A stretch of 64,000 bases of DNA, taken from positions 23,188,001 through 23,252,000 of the forward strand of contig JBHGNT010000001.1 in NCBI GenBank assembly GCA_043228905.1, given 5' to 3'. The stretch comes from Azolla caroliniana (taxonomy: Eukaryota > Polypodiophyta). Of this stretch, positions 56,385 through 64,000 are shown one piece after another (position 1 is the first letter of the stretch; each line of letters opens with the position of its first letter). The notes under the pieces are model-generated. The model was given only the letters and a program-made list of their open reading frames with translations. It was not told the DNA's origin and did not search any database. A program made the position numbers and the translations under genes.

Positions 56385-59286
56385 CCGCATGTCCACCGGT
56401 ACGTGCCAAGTTCGGAGAAGGGTGAGAGATTCTAGCTGGTGAGGAACTGGTCTTCCGTAATCTGCATTCTGGCTGCGCGTTGGCTTCGCCGGTCTGAACC
56501 GTCGACTCCGGTTCCTTCTCCGCGTTTGCCTCTCCGTAGGCTTGTTCGACCCATCGACAGGTCATTCCCCGCGATCCCGTAGTGCGCGTGCTTCCCCGTT
56601 GGCCCTTCTTTCGACCGCATGCACGCTTCTCGTCCCTTCGGATACACGGTGTCCTCCGTTCGAGGAGCACCCGTGATGGCCCGCTTGGCCTCTGTCGACC
56701 TTCGCGTCGTCCCGGTTCTCGTTCCACACTGATCTCCACTGCCTTCGTCCCCTCGCCGCCACCTACCTTCTCCTTGGTCTTACGTTGCCACGACGACCGA
56801 ACTGCCAAGGTCTCCGGAACCAGTGTGGAGGATCCCTCTCCGGCCTTCTACGTGAGATCACCTAGACCGGCAACCCATCTTTGCACCTGTATTCCCGCTC
56901 TAGCACCTCCGTGTGCCGCACATTCCCTTCTCGTGTTCGGCTCCACCCGTGCCGAACTCCGGTTACTTCCCATGCATGTGTCATCGGCCCTCGCCCGGCT
57001 AGATCGTGCATCGTCGCTTCTCTGCATACCGGTGTCCTCCGCTTCCGAGGAACACCCCGTAGTAGCCCGCTTGGCCACTTTCGTCTTCTGCTGCTGCCAC
57101 CGGTTCGGAGCCTTCCGCTTGGCGTCGTCCCTTCGCCCCCACTAGCTTGTTACCTCGGGTTTGGCCTGCCACGCTAGTCGTTGCCACTCCAACTGAGCCG
57201 TCGAGATCTCCGAAGCTGGTGTGGAGGATCCTTCTCCAGCCCTCGATCCTGTTCCCGGTCTCCAATCCGTGCAGTCTGTTACGCCCCGTGCTCTCGTTCC
57301 CGGCATCGCCGTGCACTGTCTTCCGCCTTCCTTGTTCGGCACCACCTGTGCCGAACACCGTCCTGTACCCGTGCTTTGCTTTGGCCCTTGCTGGCCACTC
57401 GCATGTCTCTTGCTCCACTCTCAAGTGTGTCCTTTCCAGCTCGGCACACCGTTCTTTGAGTGGGTGTCCCCGATAGCTTACCGGAAGATCACCCTCGCCG
57501 TGTCCCGGCCTGCATGGCCTCCTTCGTTCGCGTGACGCCTCGGCTATTCGGTGCTTTTGTTGTTGCTGCCTTCGTCCCCTTGCCGCCACCTTCCATTGCC
57601 CTTGATTTCACATTGCCACGTCGGCCAAACTGCCAGGGTCTCAAGACAGGTGTGAAGGATCCTTCTTGGGCCTCTGATTTGTTGGGTCACCGACTCGTGT
57701 ACCGAGCGTGTTTGATCTTTCTCTCGCCGACTCTACCGGTCGGGTACGTATATGGTTCGTGGCCACGTCGCTGGCCTAATACCTCCTTCTGCTCTTTCGG
57801 CCCTTGCTTTAACGGATCCCGTTCACCTGCCGCCACCGTCCTTCTCTCTAGGTCTCACGCCGACTCTTGGGCCAATTGCCGGAGTGTGTGGATCGGTGTG
57901 AGGACCCCATAGGACCGTCTTCTCGTTGCCTTTGCCCTCGTCCCCTTTCCGCCACCGTCAGTCTCTTGGTCTTACGTCAGCTCCGCTGCCGACTGCCGAA
58001 GTCTCTAGATCCGGTGTGAAGGATCCTCCTTGGGCCTCCCGTCTTTCTGACCCTATCCTGGGTCTTCCTTCTCAGCATGTCGAGAGGGTGGCTTGCTCCA
58101 CACCCTCTCCCGTGGTACCGATGTACCATGCTCCGGCCTCTCCGTAGGCCTGCTTCTTCCTCCCTTCCGGATCGGTTATCCCGAAGTCCGCTACGCCTGG
58201 TTCTCGTCCGGGTCCGTTTGTAACTCAGCATTGCCGGGTCCCGTTCTCCTGCCACCACCATTAGTATCTTGGTCTTACGTCGCCTCCGCTGTCGACTACC
58301 GAAGTCTCTAGCCTGGTGTGACGTGACCCATAGGACCGGTCTTCCTTCTTCGCCTCCGGATTGGTTGTATTGGCTGTGACCTCCGCGTCCTCGCCGCCAC
58401 TTTCCGTATCTTAGGTCTGCCGTTGGTTTTCGGACGCAACCACCTAAGTCTCAGGAACGAGTGTGGAGGACCCATACTTCAGTCAATTGCCTCTTTCGTT
58501 TCTCCCCGCCGCTGTCCACCTCTTTCCTTGTGCTTCCCCACTATCTCCCTTCTCTTTCGGTCTCACGTTGCCAAGCCGGCCAAACTACCAAAGTCTTCGG
58601 TCAAGATGTGGGGATACTAATTTTGTAACGACTCCCGATGACTTGTCCCAGATCACTGACCCTTTTAGTGGTGTTAGTGGAAAGCATCCACTCTATGATC
58701 GATGAAGCCCTACCTGGGCTTGATTCTCCAATGTCCGGAGTTTCGGCTCCAATGCCGATCCCATCGGCCTTGTTCTATACTCTCGATCATCTTCTTCTGG
58801 ATTCCCAACCTTCGCCCGGCCAGTCTTTCTCCCCATGTAAAAGAGGGTGGCTCGTCCTGCACCTTCTCTCGTATCGGCACCTTCATACCGAACCTTGCCC
58901 CTGTCGAAAGATCCACATCCGGATCGTGCTCCACCCGAATCGGAACGCCGACCAATTTGTTCCCTGATTGGGTCGACTTCCGATTCCGCTCCCTTCGGTG
59001 CCGACTCTCATTTCCCCTTTCGTTTCTGCCGCGGCTCCGTCCTCGACCTCCTCTCATGCCGTTTCCCATCTATCTTTGTTGGCATCCTGCTAGGACTCCT
59101 CGCTGGCGCCTTCCATCTCTCTGGTCTTATGTCGGCACACGAGCTCAACTGCCGGAGTCTCCGGAACCTACGTGGAGGGCTCTTCTCCGCTCCCGACCTC
59201 CTCCTTGGACGGTCTTTCTCCGCAAGTCGAGAGGGCGTCTCGCTCCACACTGTCTCCCGTGGTACCGTGGTACCATTCCTTGGTCT
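56385..59286 (-). repeat. GC-rich modular repeat interior of element B
   Basis: This is the reverse-complement counterpart of A's interior, with the same core blocks (TACTGCCGGAGTCTC-like on the plus strand) near 56,810, 57,210, 57,630, 57,880, 58,010, 58,310, 58,460, 58,595 and 59,160. Copy B has a few hundred more bases than A, so module number or spacing differs. It is non-coding as far as I can see. Confidence 0.7.
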
Positions 59287-59440
59287 TGTCAGAACCAAGG
59301 ATAAAAGATAGAGTGATGGAAGAAGGATAGAGAAGAATGGATGTATAAGATAGAGAAAGAAAGAGAATGGATACAAGATATGTAATGAGAGCTAAAGACT
59401 GGTGTTGATTCGAATTGATTTGAGAATACATGTATGCGCT

Positions 59441-59448
59441 TATTTATA
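59441..59448 (-). promoter_or_regulatory. TATA box of the element D LTR
   Basis: TATAAATA on the minus strand, followed by a CT-rich leader. The heat-shock-element cluster lies directly upstream. Confidence 0.75.
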
Positions 59449-59473
59449 GGTTCCTATAGAATAGCTTAGAGGT

Positions 59474-59547
59474 TTCTAGAATGTTCTAGAATGTTCTAGA
59501 CCTAGAATGCTCTAGGACATTCTAGAACATTCTAGAATAATCTAGAG
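59474..59547 (-). promoter_or_regulatory. Heat-shock-element arrays in the LTR promoter of element D
   Basis: Alternating TTC and GAA triplets at exact 5-bp steps form two arrays. The first has TTC at 59,474, GAA 59,479, TTC 59,484, GAA 59,489 and TTC 59,494. The second has TTC at 59,520, GAA 59,525, TTC 59,530 and GAA 59,535. Imperfect units lie between and after them. Heat-shock factors bind three or more such units (nGAAnnTTCn). The arrays lie 25-100 bp upstream of the TATA box, the usual place in heat-shock promoters. Confidence 0.8.
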
Positions 59548-59679
59548 TTTTTACAATAATCAATGTAATACAAGAAGTAGCTTTTATTGTTTCATATAAC
59601 AATAAGCTATCTTAATGGTTGAGGTTTTCAAGTATGAATTACAAGGTTCGAGGTTCAAGTCCGGGTGACGCCATAATGG

Positions 59680-62600
59680 TCATGTGTTCATGACACTATC
59701 CCTCCTTCGAGAACGCCGAGTGGAAGTCGGCGTTAACATTGTTGGGCCGGGCTTGTTTGGATAGTGACGATGGAAGTCGTTGACCAGAGCTTCAGCATTA
59801 CAAACGTTATCGATGGGTTCCCAAGTGCGATCACTCGGAGGATAACCAAGCCAATCAACTAGATAATAAAGCTTATTGCGCACAATCTTAGAATCGAGAA
59901 TAGCAGCTACCTCGTATTCGGGGCTGTCCACAAGTTGTACAGAAGGCGGTGGTGGCACGACACGATCAGGAATTAAAGAGGTGTGGCAAGGTTCCAAAAG
60001 AGAGCTATGAAAGACAGGGTGAAGCCGCATATGTGCAGGAAGGTTAAGACGAAATGTTGCATCATTAATCTGCGCCGTGATGACAAAAGGACCTAAGCGT
60101 TGATAATCAAGCTTAGCACATGGTTGGGTAGTCTTGATGTGACGACGAAGCAACCATACACGGTCACCAACCTTAAACGGAGACTTAAGACGATGTCGAT
60201 CGGCATTGGTCTTATGGTGTGCTTGCGCTTTCTGAAGATGTGACGATAACTCGAACTGGATTTGTTGTAGTCGGTGGAGGTGATGCGCCGCACTAGGGTT
60301 TCGTGACCCCTCGGGAAGATCCAGTATACACCATCGAGGGTGGTTGCCGGTGTAGGCAAAGAAAGGTGTAACTTTGGTAGAAGAGTGGACCATGTTGTTG
60401 TATGCAAACTCAGCAAGATGTAAAATTTTACTCCAATCATCTTGTTGATAACTAATGAAACATTGAAGATATTGCTCGAGCGTTTGATTTGTGCGCTCTG
60501 TTTGTCCGTCAGTTTGTGGATGATAAGCCGAAGAGAGTTTGCAAGAGATTTTGAGGCCTGCCCATAGGTGCTTCCAAAAGTGTGAGATAAATTGAGGACC
60601 TTGATCGCTAATAATATCATTCGGGAGACCATGATGGCGAAACACTTCACGCATAATGAGAACTGCAGTTTCTTCACTATTGATGGTCTTTACACATGGT
60701 ACAAAATGTGCCATCTTGGTGAACCGATCCACTACTGTTAAAATAGTATCAAAGCCTTTGGAAGGTGGCAGATCCGTAATGAAATCCATAGAAATAGACT
60801 GCCATGGCTTGTTGGGAGGGGGTAATGGTTGTAGTAAGCCATAAGGGTGATGCCGGGGTATTTTGGCGCGACAGCAGGTGTCACAAGTGCGAACATAATC
60901 TTCGACAAATTTTTGCAAGTGAGGCCACCAAAACAAACGTTTCACCAGCTCAATGGTCTTGGAAATACCAAAATGTCCAGCCATGGGGGCATCATGACAA
61001 TGTTCCAACACTTGAAGTCGGGGTGATCCGTCGGGGACGTAAAGGAGATTCTTGTAGAAGAGTAAACCATCTTGCCACTTGAAGTCCTGATAATGTTGAG
61101 ATGACCCTGGCAATGTGGAGCAAGATGGACGACTTGAACCACAGTGGGCTAAGACATCCTTAGCAAAATCATCCGAATGAAGTTGTTGCCGAATAGTGTC
61201 AAGAAGGGTAGAATCAAGTGGTGTGGCATAAATTGTTGTTACCTGTAGCTTTGATGGCCCGAGGAGAGTTTGCTTTTGATTGTCAAAGGCTGGATCTCCA
61301 GGTCGAAGTGCTAGATACGAACGCCGAGACAGAGCATCTGTTTTCCCTTGTTGTTTTCCGGGGCGAAAAATGATCTTGAAATCGAAACGCGTTAGAAATT
61401 GGGCCCACCGAGCTTGTCGTCTATTTAATACTCGAGCTGTTTGAAAATATGTGAGATTTTTGTGATCACTATAAATGATAATCTGATGAGGTGATCCTTC
61501 TAGAAAATGACGCCATTGCTCGAATGAGTCGACCACAGCTAGTAACTCCTTGTCATGCACCTCATAGTTTATCTCCGAAACAGTAAACTTTCTCGAGTGA
61601 AACGCGACTGGATGTATCTGCCCGTCCTCGCCTGGTTGCGATAGGATACTCCCCAATGCAAAGTCTGATGCATCCGCCTCCATAGTAAATGGCTTTTCAG
61701 GATCAATATGTGCTGGGATGGGTGCTGATGTGAATGCCTCTTTTAGCTGCGTAAAAGCCTTGTCCGCTTCGATACTCCCAAAAAATGCTTGAGTTTTCTT
61801 GGTGAGTTGAGTAAGGGGCAACACAATGCTTGAATAATTATGTATGAATTTGCGATAGAAGTTCGCAAATCCGAGGAAACACTGGACATCCCGAACTGAG
61901 CATGGGGGTTTCCATTCCAATATTGTTTGGACTTTTGCCGGGTCCATGAAAACACCCTGGGATGAAATAGTGTATCCCAAAAATTCGACTTGTTTGCAAT
62001 CAAAACTGCATTTCTCAAGTTTGGCGTAAAGACCATACTTCCTTAGGCGTTCAAGTACTTGCTGCACATGTATATCATGCTCCCCCTGTGTTTTAGAGTA
62101 AATCAATAGATCATCTAGGTAGATGATTAGAAAAATATCCAAGAAATCCCGGAAGATGTCATTTGCCATATGTTGGAATACGACAGGTGCATTTGTGAGC
62201 CCGAAAGGCATGACTGTATACTCGAAATGACCATACTGAGTACGAAATGTTGTTTTCCACTCATCTCCCGGCCGAATTCGAACAAGATTATATGCACCCC
62301 TTAGATCAATTTTGGTAAAATGCTTTGCCCCACCAATGCGTTCTAAGAGATTGGAGATTAAAGGTAAAGCATACCTATTCCTTATGGTGACTTTATTTAA
62401 ACCTCGATAGTCCACGACCAAACGAAGGGAGCCGTCCTTTTTCTTCACAAAAAAGATAGGAGCACCAGCTGGAGACTTTGAATGTCGAATAAACCCATGT
62501 GCAAGATTTTCCTCGATGTATTCTCGAAGAACCTCAAGCTCAGTGGGTGATAAATTGTAAATCGGACCCCACGGAGGCTCTTTTCCTGGTTGGAGATCAA

Positions 62601-63324
62601 TAGGACAGTCGTACGGCCGATGCTTTGGAAGAACACTAGCTTTGACTTTGTCGAAAACATCAGCATAGTCTTGATATTTTTTGGGAATTTGGATGTCTGA
62701 ATTCCCTTGAGTGACACTAGAAGGTGTCACTGATACTGCAAACAAGAAAAGGTCCTCCTTGCCTCCCACTTGGTGCAATTGTTGCAATGTGATGGCTGAA
62801 ATTTGATGAGAAGGATATGGTGCATCGGTAGAACTATATACTTTGGGAGGATAATCCCGAGTTCGATCCTTGACAATGATATTTTCTGCTAAAGGGCACC
62901 TAATTTCTCGCTTCCTCCAATCGATTCTAGGGTTATGTAGCTCGAACCATGGCAAACCGAGGACAATTGGATGCTCAGGACTACGGATTATGTTAAAGGA
63001 AACTACACATCCTAAATCACCCAAGAGTATGTGTATTGGCTCAGACTCTTCAAATATCTTCCCGGAAGCTATGGGGCGTCCATCAATCACTACTACGGAA
63101 ACTGGAGAAGGAAGTGTATGCAAGGATATTTGGTGTTTTTGGGCAAAATCTCTATCCATGAAACAAGAATTGGCTCCAGTATCTAAGAGGGCTTGGACTT
63201 GAAGTTGACAACTGGGTGTCCTAACTTGTACTAGGGCTGAGAAGACTCTACTAACATGCTTGGAAGAAATGGAACCCACACTAGGTTGTACATATCTAGG
63301 GTTGTCCAACCAAATGGCTCCTAT
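59680..63324 (-). CDS. pol: Gypsy chromovirus pol polyprotein (PR-RT-RH-IN-chromodomain), intact
   Basis: This polyprotein copies the RNA genome and integrates the DNA copy. The frame is open from 63,372, overlaps the gag end by about 50 nt and lies in -1 relative to gag. There is no ATG at its head (TTG at 63,309), so it is probably made by frameshifting. Counted from 63,309 it has 1209 residues. Protease has LLDTGANSCF (DTG at 43-45). RT has LRLVVDYRGLNKVTIRNRY and IIYLDDLLIYS near 390-400. RNase H has MEADASDFALGSILSQPG. The integrase has an H-H-C-C zinc region (HCHDAPMAGHFG...CDTCCRAK) and the D,D,E core MDFITDLPPSKG, ISDQGPQFISHFW, SSAYHPQTDGQTERTNQ. The C-terminal chromodomain has EYEVAAILDSKIVRNKLYYL and VDWLGYPPSDRTWEP. 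The last codons (VMNT-stop) lie inside the 3' LTR. All catalytic motifs are intact. Confidence 0.97.
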   Translation of the reverse strand: MGAIWLDNPRYVQPSVGSISSKHVSRVFSALVQVRTPSCQLQVQALLDTGANSCFMDRDFAQKHQISLHTLPSPVSVVVIDGRPIASGKIFEESEPIHILLGDLGCVVSFNIIRSPEHPIVLGLPWFELHNPRIDWRKREIRCPLAENIIVKDRTRDYPPKVYSSTDAPYPSHQISAITLQQLHQVGGKEDLFLFAVSVTPSSVTQGNSDIQIPKKYQDYADVFDKVKASVLPKHRPYDCPIDLQPGKEPPWGPIYNLSPTELEVLREYIEENLAHGFIRHSKSPAGAPIFFVKKKDGSLRLVVDYRGLNKVTIRNRYALPLISNLLERIGGAKHFTKIDLRGAYNLVRIRPGDEWKTTFRTQYGHFEYTVMPFGLTNAPVVFQHMANDIFRDFLDIFLIIYLDDLLIYSKTQGEHDIHVQQVLERLRKYGLYAKLEKCSFDCKQVEFLGYTISSQGVFMDPAKVQTILEWKPPCSVRDVQCFLGFANFYRKFIHNYSSIVLPLTQLTKKTQAFFGSIEADKAFTQLKEAFTSAPIPAHIDPEKPFTMEADASDFALGSILSQPGEDGQIHPVAFHSRKFTVSEINYEVHDKELLAVVDSFEQWRHFLEGSPHQIIIYSDHKNLTYFQTARVLNRRQARWAQFLTRFDFKIIFRPGKQQGKTDALSRRSYLALRPGDPAFDNQKQTLLGPSKLQVTTIYATPLDSTLLDTIRQQLHSDDFAKDVLAHCGSSRPSCSTLPGSSQHYQDFKWQDGLLFYKNLLYVPDGSPRLQVLEHCHDAPMAGHFGISKTIELVKRLFWWPHLQKFVEDYVRTCDTCCRAKIPRHHPYGLLQPLPPPNKPWQSISMDFITDLPPSKGFDTILTVVDRFTKMAHFVPCVKTINSEETAVLIMREVFRHHGLPNDIISDQGPQFISHFWKHLWAGLKISCKLSSAYHPQTDGQTERTNQTLEQYLQCFISYQQDDWSKILHLAEFAYNNMVHSSTKVTPFFAYTGNHPRWCILDLPEGSRNPSAAHHLHRLQQIQFELSSHLQKAQAHHKTNADRHRLKSPFKVGDRVWLLRRHIKTTQPCAKLDYQRLGPFVITAQINDATFRLNLPAHMRLHPVFHSSLLEPCHTSLIPDRVVPPPPSVQLVDSPEYEVAAILDSKIVRNKLYYLVDWLGYPPSDRTWEPIDNVCNAEALVNDFHRHYPNKPGPTMLTPTSTRRSRRRDSVMNT

Positions 63325-64000
63325 TTTGGCCGGACATATTCGTTTGACTCCTCTTCTAATTGGCTTAGGACTTCAAATTTATTGGACAAGGATGGATTAT
63401 TCATAATATTAGATTCACTAACTACTTCTAAAATGTTGGACTCATTTTTATTGTCATAGTGAATTTGATTTACCTGACGTCTCGGCCTACGGGAGCAATG
63501 AATGGCTATATGTCCTGGACCTCCACAATATAAGCACAGATGGTTTGCTCGACGACGTTGCTTCTCTTCGTCTGACAACGGTCCTCGTCGTTGAGTCATA
63601 TCGATCTCCATGGGTGTAGGACTATCCATTGGGACTGGACTACGTGTTTGCCTTGGAGTTGGAGCAGGGCTATACATTTGCCTTGGGGATGATTGCGTCG
63701 TTACTGATGCATCAGTTGGTGTGAATCTAGATCTTGTTATTTGTTGTTGTCGCTCACATCGACGCTCAAAAAGGCGATTATCACACCGTATTGCTCGACT
63801 AATAGCTTTTGTAAGTGACCTTGGATCCTCGGGGAAGGTAAGAAGTAAGTCTTTGACATCACTACGAAGGCCTGAACGGAATTGCTCCATTAGGGCTTGT
63901 TCATCCCAAGGAATATCGCTTGCGATGAGACGGAAATTGGCAGCATATGTTGAAGCTGGTTGATCACCTTGACGAAGTGTACGAATCTTGTTGATAGCTG
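63321..64000 (-). CDS. gag: Gypsy chromovirus gag, C-terminal part (runs off the window)
   Basis: The gag frame is open to the right edge, reading IRTLRQGDQPASTYAANFRL, IASDIPWDEQALMEQFRSGL and KDLLLTFPEDPRSLTKAISR, typical of the Retrotrans_gag domain. A proline-rich linker (SPAPTPRQTRSPVPMDSPTP) and a zinc knuckle CLYCGGPGHIAIHC (C-x2-C-x4-H-x4-C) follow. It ends ESNEYVRPK-stop at 63,321. The codons before the stop are CCA AAA TAG, where a tRNA on AAA could slip back one base onto another AAA and enter the pol frame. Confidence 0.93.
   Translation of the reverse strand, partial: AINKIRTLRQGDQPASTYAANFRLIASDIPWDEQALMEQFRSGLRSDVKDLLLTFPEDPRSLTKAISRAIRCDNRLFERRCERQQQITRSRFTPTDASVTTQSSPRQMYSPAPTPRQTRSPVPMDSPTPMEIDMTQRRGPLSDEEKQRRRANHLCLYCGGPGHIAIHCSRRPRRQVNQIHYDNKNESNILEVVSESNIMNNPSLSNKFEVLSQLEEESNEYVRPK

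Larger units (their letters stand above)
54911..59286 (-). mobile_element. Gag-only LTR retroelement B, inverted relative to A; 3' part
   Basis: Read on the minus strand, the modular interior (59,286 to about 56,385) ends in a purine tract GGTTTGGTGGGGGCAGA and the 3' LTR (56,369 to 54,911). The LTR is interrupted by a Copia solo LTR. The interior matches A from A's position about 52,325 to 54,905. B's gag and 5' LTR are absent because element D interrupts it at 59,287; they should lie right of the window. Confidence 0.8.
59287..59695 (-). repeat. 3' LTR of element D (409 bp)
   Basis: On the minus strand it runs TGTCATGAACAC...TTCTGACA with TGTCA/TGACA ends. In order it contains a tRNA-B-box-like motif (in antisense), the heat-shock-element cluster and a TATA box (CCTATAAATAAGCG). 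A CT-rich leader then follows to the end. Confidence 0.92.
59287..64000 (-). mobile_element. Intact-looking Ty3/Gypsy chromovirus D, right-edge partial
   Basis: Reading leftwards from the window edge: gag (open), pol (open, 1209 codons), a purine tract AAGGAGGGATA and the 3' LTR (59,695 to 59,287). After the LTR the minus strand reads AGACC, the expected first copy of the 5-bp target duplication; the other copy lies outside. It interrupts element B at a point matching A position about 52,325. No stop or frameshift is seen in gag or pol other than the gag-pol junction, so this is the youngest layer and could be mobile. Confidence 0.93.

Noticed and set aside
56582-57589. Overlapping open frames on both strands in element B
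   Set aside because: They arise from GC-rich non-coding modules. The same modules in A are not open in the same frames.
63307-63309. Start codon of pol at 63,309
   Set aside because: The codon is TTG, not ATG, and the frame is open further upstream to 63,372, so this is not a real initiation site.

Overview
The window is nuclear DNA of a land plant. It has plant-type GT-AG introns (one likely GC-AG), a land-plant PLS-type PPR gene, and many chromodomain Ty3/Gypsy and Ty1/Copia retrotransposons. My best guess is a fern or another large-genome seedless vascular plant. That rests on the style of the PPR protein, the repeat load and the long repeat-filled introns, and it is an inference.

Four host genes can be supported. 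(1) At 1.55-13.9 kb (+) lie the last 17 exons of TRAPPC8/TRS85, a TRAPP tethering-complex subunit; its 5' part is left of the window and its introns are full of repeats. (2) At 23.3-25.9 kb (+) is a one-exon PPR protein built from seven similar S-P-L triplets. (3) At 27.9-31.3 kb (-) is a complete eight-exon UBC13-type ubiquitin-conjugating enzyme of 153 residues. (4) At 41.5-46.8 kb (-) is a complete ten-exon DUF676/ROG1-like lipase that appears to have two interchangeable first exons. The reading frames of genes 1, 3 and 4 close exactly across all junctions.

The rest is mostly mobile DNA. A decayed Gypsy copy (15.7-18.8 kb) is followed by a TAGCTA-rich repeat field, a decayed unknown gene and a truncated Copia element (20.4-22.9 kb) that carries a solo LTR with an exact 5-bp target duplication. 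A full-length but decayed Gypsy element occupies 31.81-40.13 kb, with two LTRs and the target duplication GATCT on both sides.

From 47.5 kb to the right edge is a nest of retroelements. A decayed Gypsy element (C, -) was entered by a gag-only LTR element (A, +). A was entered near its 3' end by a second copy of the same family (B, -), and B was entered by an intact chromovirus (D, -). A Copia solo LTR also sits inside B's 3' LTR. A and B form large inverted arms of GC-rich, non-coding modular repeats.

The most notable signal is in the LTR of element D. A dense array of heat-shock elements (alternating TTC and GAA at 5-bp steps) lies about 25 bp upstream of its TATA box, and the element has an open 1209-codon pol frame. 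This suggests a heat-responsive chromovirus, comparable in logic to the Copia element ONSEN of Arabidopsis but in a different superfamily.
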